DNA of 64,000 nucleotides, taken from the NCBI RefSeq assembly GCF_037975245.1, contig NC_092575.1, forward strand, positions 3,673,501 to 3,737,500. Direction: 5' to 3'. Origin of the DNA: Apostichopus japonicus (taxonomy: Eukaryota; Echinodermata; Holothuroidea; Aspidochirotida; Stichopodidae). Below the pieces are notes generated by a model, which saw only the letters and a list, made by a program, of their open reading frames with translations, searched no databases and was not told the DNA's origin. Positions 11,869 to 28,016 of the stretch are shown in pieces. Numbering within the stretch: position 1 is the first letter of the stretch; each line of letters opens with the position of its first letter. Position numbers and translations under genes: made by a program.

Positions 11869-14800
11869 TTTAAACATCATGAGCAAACGAGAACCACCGA
11901 ACCAGCATGCATTTCTGTTGACGAGAGCAGGTTAGATAACGTACAAAAATGTGACGTCATAAGGCAAGAGGACATATCGGGTATAAATTTACAGCCGATC
12001 TTTATTAAGTAAAAGAAGAATATTGTAAAACTGATGTTTGAATATATATATGCTGCCCCTGTGAGCTTGATTTATACTAGCTATTATTTTGTCCCCAGTT
12101 TTGGTTTCCTGTTTCCCATTAAATTTACAGCAACCAAAAGGGCCAAGCAATTGTATACCTAACCCAACGTCGTCCAGTGTTATTCATGATAAACTTCCCA
12201 TATATGTCCCAATATATGCATTGTTTTAACGACCGCATGACCAGCTCCAAGATTCAAGATGGACCATATTTGGATGAGGGGAGTAGGAGCAGAAGTTAGG
12301 CGAGGAAGGGGGAGTAGAGGGGAGGAGAGAGGGGCTAGGGGATTGAATAGGTATACGTAATAACCTACTAACTTCTACTGGATAAGGTTTATTGATTAAC
12401 ATTATATATATCGCGAGTCAACATTTTTGTACTTTGCTCTATTACGTTTTGTGGAACCGAGGGGTGAGTATGGAGGGGACTGGGGTAAATGATTCTCGTC
12501 CAGTGGTTAATCCGCTTGAACTCTGTGGTATTCTAGTATACTTAATTTACATTTTAAATACAGTTTAGAATCCGTCATGGAATAAATACAGAAACACACA
12601 ATACTATGTACTGTACGCATATAACTATAGAGCTGACATGTTTCCTTGAAATTAAGGGTATAACAGATGGGCAACTAACATATCATCTCGGCAAATCTTT
12701 TACAAAGTCCTTCGAATTGTCTTTGAAAATGTACAACATTTTTATCAAAACAAAACGGGTCACCTTGAAACAACTTTACCTAGATAAAGAAAGGAAGAAT
12801 AAATCGAGGGGGGAATGTTCATATATGTATGAAGCATTTCTGGTTTTGTCCTTCAAGAGTCACATTTACTGCTACTGGAAATTCCGTTCAAATTCAGTCT
12901 TCTATAGCAAAACAAGCAGAGAACGATGAAGAATATTAGAAATTATTATTGTAGAGTTCTCATTTATTTTTTAAGTGTTCAGTGTTTCTCATTTTTCCAA
13001 TTATAATTAAGGGCAGTGTCTACCATAATTAATTGATATATAGTTAATCGTTTTAATACTGAAACAATTATTTTATGAAGGCATAATTTATACATGTCAT
13101 AACCTCCACTGGAAAAATTAAATGGAACACGTTCACTATATAACACTTACTTATCGAATGACCTATTCCGCGACATAACATGATATGTGTATTGATTTTC
13201 TCTAAATAGAAAAAACGAGAGAAATAAATAAAATAAAACCAACTTCATTGATAGTCAGACAAAAATAAAATAAATAAGATTAGATAAGGCTGGGACAAAA
13301 ATGGTGCCAAATGATATCATGTGTTGATTACTTGTCACATTAATATAAGCTAACATTTCAATTCTCTGGAGTTTCAAATATTCCCTTCCTTGTGTTTCTA
13401 ACATATTTTTTTTTTACAAGGATAGAAATACTAGATTTGGCTATTTGGCTAGAACACTTGTTTTTTGTTTTTGTCTGTAACATTGCTTGGGTAGCCTAGG
13501 GGGGCTTTTTGTTGTATACTGTATATAAAATCGAACACGTAATATGTCTAAATTTAGAAAAACAAAAATGTTTACTTCTTTTGTGAGGTTCACTTTCAAA
13601 ATGTTGAAGGTTTGGGTTTTTGGAAACTAATAAAAACGCAGACAAACGCAAGAATTGGAGATAAGAAAGAACGGGATGTAATGTATATGTCAGTTGCATT
13701 GTTTATTTTACAAATTCTTACGTGGTTCTCCCTTCCCCATCCAATCCCACCCCATCCCCCCCCCCACCTCACCAGCAACACACAACTCATCAAATGTTCA
13801 TGGGGATGGAAAAACATAAAGAGTAACGCTTTTTCTATTTATTTATTTATTTATTTATTTTTTGGCGTTAAAAGCTACGGAGACAAATATCTCGCACCGT
13901 AAAGACATATAATAGAGTTCTTCTTTTGCATAGATCAATAATCATTTCCCCTGATTTATCATAGACTATGTCGTATACATAATTCCAAAATATAAAGCAA
14001 AACGCAAAAGGAAGGCCACTGTAAACAGGTCAACAATAAATGCAGGCTGCTGTCCAGTACAAAGTGAGCCGATAACCTAGTATATTTCGTTACTTTTCAC
14101 ACAAAAAGGCGGGCTGTTATTGAATTCGCTCCGGACAAGAGTGTTAAAATCCAATTGTATCGATCTTTCGTAGGAGTGTCTTCCGATGGTATAAGTATGT
14201 AAAATCGAGGGACTTTCTCACCTACGTAAGCCGTATATAACGTGAATGGCCAACGGTGTATTGTAAATGATGTAATATCATAGATATTACGTACATATAT
14301 AGTAAAATCTACACACTTGTTTGTAAGTTCACAAACATCTTCGACTTGAGACATGTAAAAGTAAAAGCAAACGTTATCAACTGTAACATGCTGAGCCAAG
14401 AAACAAGTTTGACGTCACAGAGTAATTTACCAAAAACATTATTTCCCCCTTCAAAAGTTAGGTTTGGAATTTCAACCCTAGATGAATGAAAATGAAAATG
14501 AAAAATGAAAGAATTAAGTATGTAAGGATCAAAAGTTTGAAGACTTAAATCGGCACTGGTTAAATCTAGAGAGTGAAAATTCTATCGCCCGAGAGGATGA
14601 TCAGGAGAAGGTTGAGTCACTCTTATGAAAGAGTGAAATTTATTTCTATATTGAGCGAGTTGGAGTTTTTTCGTCTCATTCCGTTTCAGCTGAATGTGCT
14701 TAATTCACTCTGCAGGAGAAAACTGAATTCACTCTTTGATAGAGTGATCATTGTGGACGCTTTCAAAGAATGAATTCTCACTCTCATGGGAATTAAGAAC

Positions 14801-14886
14801 ATGGTTGCTAGGAAACCAGATTGATTCTAATTAGAAATCAGAAATCATGAAACATGACCTATTGAAATTAATTCTTAATAAGATAT

Positions 14887-14888
<2 letters not shown>
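11869..14888. other. No recognisable gene
   Basis: TGACGTCA at 11952 and 14410. A purine-rich stretch lies at 12270-12340. A 107-codon plus-strand frame at 12606-12929 has no recognisable domain. A run of ACTCTTTGATAGAGTG-type imperfect palindromes lies at 14615-14790, resembling sequence near 30965-31035. Confidence 0.5.
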
Positions 14889-14935
<47 letters not shown>

Positions 14936-14987
14936 CCTATATACATACATATATATATATATATCTATATCTATATATATATATAGG

Positions 14988-15023
<36 letters not shown>
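14889..15023. repeat. (TA)n microsatellite with TAGGCTATA interruptions
   Basis: TA runs broken by AGGCCTATATACATAC, CTATATCTATA and AGGCTATA. Similar TAGGCTAT insertions recur in the array at 15.6-15.8 kb. Confidence 0.95.
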
Positions 15024-15812
<789 letters not shown>

Positions 15813-17773
15813 ACCAAGTTAAAAAAACAGATCAACACACAAGGGCAAAAAGCCTGAATGTGATGAGGTAACGTTAGGCTAGGATCCTATCCACATTCCT
15901 GTAAAAATCCCAGTATATATAGAAATGTGTTTATCTTCTTGTCCTTTCTGGGTTTTTTTTTTACTTTTGTTTTCTTGTAGGAACTATAAATATTGGTATA
16001 GTAGGGTGGCCAGTTCTTACCTTTTTAAAAGCTTTTTGAGAAAGGGTGTCGGTATGAACACTTTATACAGAAATGACAAAAAAATTCCTAAAAAAAAAGG
16101 TAAAGGAGGATGATGTTTGATAATCAAATCACATGTCTATACGGCGATGATGTTTGATAATCAAATCACATGTCTATAGTGAACCTTTATGTGAGATAGT
16201 ATCTAATATAATCTTACAAGAAAGTCTCCTCGTTTTAAAAATAAAACTATAAGCATCATTCCTATACACCGGTACAAAATCACGTCTTCTTAAGATGACC
16301 TGGAGAAAGTAGGACGATTTTGGAAAGGTGGTATATAGCAAAGGGCCCATCAAGAGGGAGAAGATTTTACCTGAAATGAAAGTATACTTTTTCTATGTGT
16401 TTTATGAAGAGACTTTTAACTGTGATATAATATTACCATCGGGAATATGTCGTAAGGTGTATAGTGACACGGTTAATTGGAAATCTACTCTCTTGTATTC
16501 CTTTATAACAAGGTGAGAGAAGGGTGCAAAACTTTAAAAAAAAATGGCTAACATTTAGTTAATTGTCATGAGAATATAACCCCCTACACCCTACCCACCC
16601 CCCCCCCTTTCGTCTCCTCCGCTCAAATATGCGAAAAAGCGGTCAAATAATGGTCACTGATATCTCAAGCATTTGGATGACCGAAGTTAAAACTTCCCTT
16701 TTATATTTGAGGCATTTGTACTTCCAAGCACTTGTAACCCATTTTTAATATGTCTGGGAATGATTTTGACAGACAGGAATCCTCCGAAGAGTCCTTTGGG
16801 GAAAGTTTTGAAATTAATCCTTACCAGACATAAATTCTTATATAAAGATGAGGTTTTTTTGAGATAGGAATTTTCAGGGCTTTAAAGTTTTGCGATGTTA
16901 AAATTTACAAGCGATATACATATCGAGAAAGCAATGAAAAGAGGGAAGATATATACTATTGGTAAAACTGCAATTATATTATTTAAATCGGATATTTTGG
17001 AAGAAAAAAAAAACAGATATTGTAGCTACAACTAGATTCAGTCAAATGAGATAATTTCCTAGAGCACTCAGGTACCTAAAGTACCAACGGTAAACGTTAA
17101 GTACCCATTACATCGATCGATCGATCATGCCCCTGATTACGTTCGATAAAACCAAGAAATGGGCATAACCTAAATAAATGTGTAAGATGTAAAAAGTAAG
17201 AATAGGCCTGAAATCCCCAAATGGGGCTTCTAATTCTTCCCCGACTGAATGTAATAAAATCCTCCTGCGGCCGAACGCTTTTGCCGACAGACAATGAAGA
17301 TAGGGATCATTCTCTACCTTCCTCCCCCTCCCCCTCCCTACCTCGCACCAGTGTGACATGTTTATTATATCTGCACAGTGCATGTCGATTAGTCTGTCAA
17401 TATTCGACCACTATCCCACGAACTCATCTCTTTGACATCATTATTCCATCAATATGTGGAATTAATATAGGCAGTATATAACAAGAAGCATTACTCGAAA
17501 AACGTTACCAACCCACTTGACACAACTCACGCACGGTTATTATATTTCGGTTTGGTCACTCTCGGGATTCTAAACTTCTACAGATAAGTTGAAGCCAAAT
17601 GCAAGCCTGCTGGAATACCTTGAACTTCCAGCACTTTTAAAGCTGAGCTGTAATAGGATATTTCTCTCTATAGACTGAGACCGTGTGATATGTGAGAGCA
17701 TGGTGATTGCAGATCTCAGTATTAGAGGATGACAAACGTACATTTGACCCCGACAGGTCAGCACGTGTGAGCC
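15813..17773. other. No recognisable gene
   Basis: Apart from the 37-bp duplication at 16109, only short frames, a C run near 16600 and a short ATCG tetramer tract at about 17111-17126. Confidence 0.5.
16109..16182. repeat. 37-bp tandem duplication
   Basis: GATGATGTTTGATAATCAAA and the bases that follow start at 16109 and again at 16146, essentially identical. Each holds the near-palindrome TTTGATAATCAAA. Confidence 0.9.
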
Positions 17774-17836
17774 TATATATATATATATATATATTTTTTT
17801 TTTGCAGCATAGTTGTTTAACAGTTTTTCCGTTATT

Positions 17837-17879
<43 letters not shown>
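17774..17879. repeat. Two (TA)n tracts
   Basis: TA at 17774-17793 and 17840-17879, separated by a T10 run and unique sequence. Confidence 0.93.
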
Positions 17880-17882
<3 letters not shown>

Positions 17883-19154
17883 GTTATTAATTGGCTACAC
17901 AAGACTGGAAAAAGTATGAGATAAAAACAATAACCAACGCTGATGAAGTATTTTAAATATAAATAAAGGTCACATTTACGAACCATATGTTTTTTTTTAT
18001 TTTCTGAGAAAAGGGAAAACAAATCATAAAATAATAATAATAATGTGACGGAATGTCATATGGCGAATCAAATTTGATGAAATGATTCAAAAAAGGAAAT
18101 GAAATGAAATGAGAAAACTCTGTCCTACAGGGGAAAAAAACTGACAGGCTTAAAGATTAAGACAGAAGGTGATACTCAGATAATCCGTTCCTGTCAGCAT
18201 TTGATTTTGATTTCAAGCTTGTCGTGAGCCGTAGATATGAAGCATCCGAATAATTGACGTTTCTTTGTTAAAGTAATAGTGAAACGCCCACTCAAATCAC
18301 GATCAAAGGAGTCGAAAGCCAGACCTCTCGCCTCCCCTCCCCTCCCCTTCTGTGGTGGAATGTAATGTCACCAGACATACTTTTTACACTCTTCTCTTTT
18401 TCTTTTAGTATAATTATGAAAATGATTATACATGCTACCCAACCCCTCTCCCCCCAACCCCCTCCCCTTGGTCCTCTCTAACATGACACTCTTGAGAACA
18501 AACCTCACCGCTACTCTCAAGATGAAAGAAAACCAAAAAGATAAAATGAAAAACAAAGAATAAACAACAAGAGGAAAGAAAGAGATTGACAAATAAATTA
18601 AGAACAAAAGCAAAATGAAAACAAATCACACAAAAACATAATTTAATTAAAAAATAAATTAAAAAATAAAATAATTTAAATAATTTAATGGAAGACAAAA
18701 AAACATACGCACACAAACAAACAGGGGTACAGACAAAGTCTTGAGTGTGTCTTTAATTGCAGTCTCCAATATTTTTTTAAATTATAAATGAGGCATCTTA
18801 CATATATAATCGATAGTCCATAGTCCATGTTGGCTAAGCCCTGCTATATTATCCGCAGGCGGTATGAGATCATAAATGAGAAAGTGTTAGCCTTCAAATC
18901 TTTAACCTCGTCTTCAATATAATTAGAACGCAATGGGTCTCATATGTGAAGCCATTTTTTAAGCGATGAAACATCTGTGATTAAGTTATAAGTATCTCAC
19001 ATAACATTGATGCCGTGACAACGACCAAGGTAATTGGTTTTGTTTTATTGTTCGTCAGTAGTTTTCTTAAGAGGAAAAAATGAAAACGAAGGGCATTTGT
19101 TTTCTTTCTGGTTTCAAAATGTGGAAAAAGGATGATAGAAGCTTACATACTGGT
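17880..19154. other. No recognisable gene
   Basis: The Phe/Leu-rich minus-strand frames at 18368-18716 are translations of an A-rich region; no domain. Confidence 0.5.
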
Positions 19155-19505
19155 ATATTACTGATACTGAATGTTACAACTACACTTACAATGACAGTAA
19201 CACTTACACTAATAGTAACACTGGTAAGGGCAACAACACTGGCATTAACAGTAAGACAGTGACATCAACACTGATACTGAATGTTACAACTACACTTACA
19301 ATGACAGTAACACTTACACTAATAGTAACACTGGTAAACATAGGCACTAACACTGGCAATAACAGTAAGACAGTTGCACTAACACTGATACTGAATGTTA
19401 CAATTGCACTTACTATGGCAGTAACACTTACACTAATGGTAACACTGGTAAGGGCACTAACACTGACAATAACAGTAAGACAGTGACACTAACACTGTTA
19501 CTGAA
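19155..19505. repeat. 110-114-bp minisatellite, about three units plus a partial, with hexamer sub-structure
   Basis: CTGATACTGAATGTTACAA recurs at 19161, 19271 and 19385, and a diverged start lies at 19495. Inside each unit, TAACACT / ACACTTACA hexamer-like steps repeat. T-L-T-L ORFs over it are repeat translations. Confidence 0.88.
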
Positions 19506-19856
19506 AAGTACACTTACAATAACACTAAGACTTACACTTGTAAAACAATAACAACAACTCTAACTATAACAGCAACACTGGGGCAGATACTAACCCTACC
19601 CTACCACGTTTAGTTACACTAACGGTAACACTCCACCACTAACACCAGTAAATGGAACGTTGCGGTTTTAACTTAAGGGCGTCTACACGTAAGTGCAGTG
19701 ACAAACGGCTTATGAACAACCTAAAGTTATAAGTCTGCTTATGTTGATATCATCCGAATTGCTCCTAGCGAACTTCGTAAATAGATCTATTTTGAACCAG
19801 AGAAAAACCCCAAAACACGTTTCGGTGTAGAATATTTTAAAGCCCTGAGATCTGTC

Positions 19857-20081
19857 GTGCTCTGTCATAGTTCGCTGCAACCTACAGTTTTCTGTATGAA
19901 AAGAACAAAACAGCAAGAAAGAAAAAAGTACGATTTCTTTACAAAAACCAAAAAACCCACTAGACGGGTCGCATATATTGACCCTGATACTGTAGAGTTT
20001 GGCCCACAGGTATGTACAGTCAGTGATAGCGACTCGTCTACGGAAGATGACCTAGGGGTGTCTTTAAGACTTGAATCGTAA
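19857..20081 (+). CDS. Doubtful small ORF or exon with acidic Ser/Asp C-terminus
   Basis: A 74-codon frame has a Lys/Arg-rich middle (RTKQQERKK) and a less random second half: RRVAYIDPDTVEFGPQ, then SDSDSSTEDD and a stop at 20079-20081. The acidic serine stretch resembles a CK2-type phospho-acceptor patch. No domain, splice signals beyond a possible GTATGT at about 20011, promoter or poly-A signal is evident. It may be a last exon, a pseudogene piece or chance. Confidence 0.15.
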   Translation: MLCHSSLQPTVFCMKRTKQQERKKYDFFTKTKKPTRRVAYIDPDTVEFGPQVCTVSDSDSSTEDDLGVSLRLES

Positions 20082-20991
<910 letters not shown>

Positions 20992-20992
20992 A

Positions 20993-21058
<66 letters not shown>
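20992..21058. repeat. (TA)n microsatellite
   Basis: TA run with one CA interruption near its start. Confidence 0.96.
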
Positions 21059-21060
<2 letters not shown>

Positions 21061-21602
21061 ATGTAGAAACTAGTTGAGACTATAGTGGAACACTAGTAGT
21101 TGTTACTCAGAGTTTCACGCGTATCTATATATCTATAAATATATATACATACACATACACACAGGGACATTTCTCATAGAGGAAGCCTTACTGCATATAA
21201 TCTGTGTGTTTTGTATAACAACGCACCTTGTTGTACACAGAGTAGCGGTAACCTCTGAAAAATAAAATCTGATCCGAAAACTCACGGAAAGAACGAAATG
21301 CTTCTAACAGTAATCCAAGGTTTGAAGTTGAAATTAATATTCCTTTGAAGAACTTCATGAAACATCATTTTATACCACATCATTGCGTTCACATGGTAAC
21401 CATTTTCATTATATCTACCGACACATTAACCGGAGCATATAACTAAGAGCAAGGTCCATTATACCAGCGCTGGAATGTATTGTTTCTTTGATCACCATAA
21501 AGACAAGTGCAGTTTGGCGGCAAGAATAGTATAAACACAGAGCTATAGTGTGCAGAATGTTACTAGAAACAAGAAAAGAGAAGGGGAAAATAGACTTGTA
21601 TT
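21059..21602. other. No recognisable feature
   Basis: Unique sequence before the 14-bp minisatellite. Confidence 0.5.
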
Positions 21603-22100
21603 ATACAACAGCATGAGTACAACAGCATAAGTACAACATCATGAGTACAACATCATGAGTACAACATCACAAATACAACAGCATGATACAACAACATGAG
21701 TACTATAGCCTAAGTCCAACAACATGAGTACAACGGCATGAGTACAACAGCATGAGTACAACATCACAAGTACAAGAGCATGAGTACAACGGCATGAGTA
21801 CAACATTCTAAGTACAACAGCCGGGGTACAACAGCATGAGTACACCATCACAAATACAACAGCATGAGAACAACAGCCTAAGTACAACAGCATGCATGAG
21901 TACAACAGCATGAGCATTATATCACGAGAACAACATCATAGCCTAAGTACAACAGCATGAGTACAACATCCTAAGTACAACAGCATGAGTACAACATCCT
22001 AAGTACAACAGCATGAGTACAACATCACAAGTACAACAGCATGTGTACTACAGCCTAAGTACAACAACATGAGTACAACAGCATGGGTACGAGTACGGGT
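21603..22100. repeat. 14-bp minisatellite AGTACAACAGCATG
   Basis: About 35 units alternate among AGTACAACAGCATG, AGTACAACATCACA and AGTACAACATCCTA, with a few 11- to 18-bp variants. AGTAC-rich sequence continues more loosely to about 22270. The Cys/Leu/Val-rich minus-strand ORF over it is a by-product. Confidence 0.92.
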
Positions 22101-25419
<3,319 letters not shown>

Positions 25420-26640
25420 GTTAGAAAGGATTCTTATATAATCGTGTTGATGAAACACTAATAGAGTGTTCTTTGCATGACAATTCTCGGTCGGTGTCAT
25501 GATAAACTATATTAAATATACGACAGAAAATATGATTCTATATTCAACGAGTGGAAAGTTATCTTTTAAAAATGTCAATTCTTGCAAAAAGATTCTTAGC
25601 AAGCGTGTTCGAGAAACAGTATCAAATGTTCTTTGAATGACAGTTCTCGGTGATGTCAAACAATATGTGAAATATGGAAATGAGAACACGTGCACTTAGT
25701 TCACCATATAGTTGATATCTATGTATAACGAAAGGGGCATTACATGGAACAGACTCTAAACAAACGTGTTCTTCTTGATAGTTCTCGATGATGTCAAACA
25801 GTCTATGAAATATAGAAATGAGAACACGTGTATACTTTGCTCACCATATAGTTGATATCTATGTATTACGAAAGGGGCATAACATGGAAAAGACTCTAAA
25901 CAAACGTGTTCTTCTTAAGATAATTCTCGATGATGTCAAACAATATGTGAAATATAGAAATGAGAACACGTGTATACTTTGCTCACCTTATAGTTGATAT
26001 CTATGTACTAAGAAAGGGGCATTACATGGCACAGACTCCACACAAACGAGTTCTTCTTAAGATAGTTCTCGATGATGTCAAACAATATGTGAATTATAGA
26101 AATGAAAACATGTATACTTAGTTCACCATATAGTTGATATCTGTGTACTAAGAAAGGGGCATTACATGGCACAGACTCCACACAAACGTGTTCTTCTTAA
26201 GATAGTTCTCGATGATGTCAAACAATGTGTGAAACATAGAAATGAGAACACGTGTATTTTGACCACCGTATTGTTGATATCTATACACAAAGAAATGGTC
26301 ATTTCATTGAAAAGGTTCTAAACCGGCGTGTGTACTGCTCAGGACAATTCTAAAGATGGTCAGACATGTGTATGAAATATAGAAAAGAGATGACATTTAA
26401 ATTAGTCACGACAGTCGAAAACTACAAACCAAAGGTGGTGTATTTCGCGGAAAAGACTTGAAAAGCAACTCGTTTTCCTTAAGCCAATTCTCAGATATGT
26501 CAAAACAGTATATATTAAATATATGGGTATATAAAACAAAAAGAACATTGATAGTTGAAATCTATCGTCTATTAAAGGTCACCTTTTTTTGGTGAAGGAT
26601 TCCTGATTGTCAAACAATTTAAATGGAAATACAACCGAGT
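25420..26640. repeat. 140-bp satellite array, about eight units, decaying at both ends
   Basis: AAAGGGGCAT-type anchors lie at 25731, 25871, 26013, 26153 and 26293 (spacings 140, 142, 140, 140). A second anchor, GTTCTT, lies at 25468, 25628, 25768, 25908, 26050 and 26190, then diverged at 26330 and 26471. The central units are very similar; the outer ones are much more diverged. Each unit holds TTCTCGATGATGTCAAACA and GAGAACACGTGTAT (with a CACGTG E-box). No coding frame persists across units. Confidence 0.9.
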
Positions 26641-26819
26641 GTGTCTGCATTAAACATTAGGTAACTGGAAACTTAATCCAGCCGTGCTATATACAATTTC
26701 TCTAAAATGAATGACCTGAACTAAATCAAAAGCTTCTCTCCCAAGTTAAGAAGTTCAAGTGCTCGCCCTATTTTCAAATATACACCTCTATACCCATTTT
26801 CTCTTAGTATTCAGATTGT

Positions 26820-26821
26820 GG

Positions 26822-26855
<34 letters not shown>

Positions 26856-26915
26856 GTAGACGCTATCGTATCTGATTAAGAGAAGGAGAAGGAGAAGGAG
26901 AAGGAGAAAAGAAGT
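26820..26915. repeat. (TA)n and (GAGAAG)n tracts
   Basis: TA with one TG at 26820-26856, then unique sequence, then about five GAGAAG units at 26880-26915. Confidence 0.92.
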
Positions 26916-27319
26916 TTTAAATTGAAATCTGGTATTCGACCTACATCCTCGTATCTATCGGAGTAACGAAATATTCGCAGTCACGTCAAGGATCGATCAA
27001 ACAACAGCCACAAGCAATGCATGGAAAACAAAAATAATCGCTTGCTTGGGTCGACCAAAAAACAGTGTCTTGAATCCGCTACGAATATATACCTGTCTTT
27101 TTCGATTAAATTTCTTCTCTATCTCTCGTTTTTTTTTCTTTTTTCCTTTTTTTTTCTATAAATATTGTATATCATCGTTGTGGGGTTATTATACGATATT
27201 CGCTCCATATTCGGTATTTGTAGTATTGGAGCAAGGAGATGACCTTGTATATAGACATGGAAACACATGGAAAAGTTTTGACTTGCTTTATAAGAAAAGC
27301 GACAAGTATAGACAAAAAA

Positions 27320-28016
27320 TGACGTCATATTCGGGACTTCATCTCAAGAGGAAATTGAGTGTGCTGTATATAACCAGGGAGCTGGCTTGTATATAAAATA
27401 TACACTCCATGAAATAAAGTGATTTGAAGTGAAATTTAGTCTAGTGCTATAGTTTGTGTGGAATGGGAGTTTAGCTAGAATTATCTTAACTGACGTCAGA
27501 CTGACGTCATGGTTAGATCGATCAAGAAATCAAGAGGAAAGTGTGTGTGCTGTATATATCTTATACTTTGAAGATAAATGGGATGGTAAATGTATTGTAT
27601 AGTGTCAGTATATATGTGAATCGGCAGAAAGGAGTTTTACGTTTAATGACGTCAACTTGACGATATATTTTAGACACGAAACATCAATCACTGTGTGTTG
27701 TATACCGTACATGCTCGAAGAAAGGGGTGATAGACAGTAACAGGAATACCTTATGATGACGCAGAAATGACGTAGCATTTTGGGCCCTTCAAATGCGTAT
27801 TGCTTCGAGAACGTCAAAGTGACGTCATATTTCCGACAAGAAATCAACCGAAACTCTCCCAGATAATAAGACCGTGTATACGTTGAAATAAAGTGATATA
27901 AAGTAATGTAAATTGATAAACGACATATGTAACGAACTTTGATGCTAAAGGCATCTCTTCCTTTGTCTCATGAGACTTTTGAACGTTTTAAGGCATGGCA
28001 TCATAAAGTGACGTCA
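27320..28016. promoter_or_regulatory. Cluster of six TGACGTCA (CREB/ATF-type) palindromes in a loose tandem repeat
   Basis: Exact TGACGTCA at 27320, 27491, 27502, 27647, 27820 and 28009, with half sites TGACGC and TGACGTAG near 27757 and 27767. Weak repetition underlies them: TCAAGAGGAAA followed by GTGTGCTGTATATA near 27345 and 27530, and GAAATAAAGTGAT near 27414 and 27884. The octamer is the textbook cAMP-response element. Whether it is bound here is unknown; a repeat unit carrying the octamer by descent is an equally good explanation. Confidence 0.45.

Noticed and set aside
27046-27396. 116-codon ORF upstream of the CRE cluster as a CRE-driven gene
   Set aside because: Low-complexity Phe-rich start and no domain; no evidence of transcription signals beyond the octamers.
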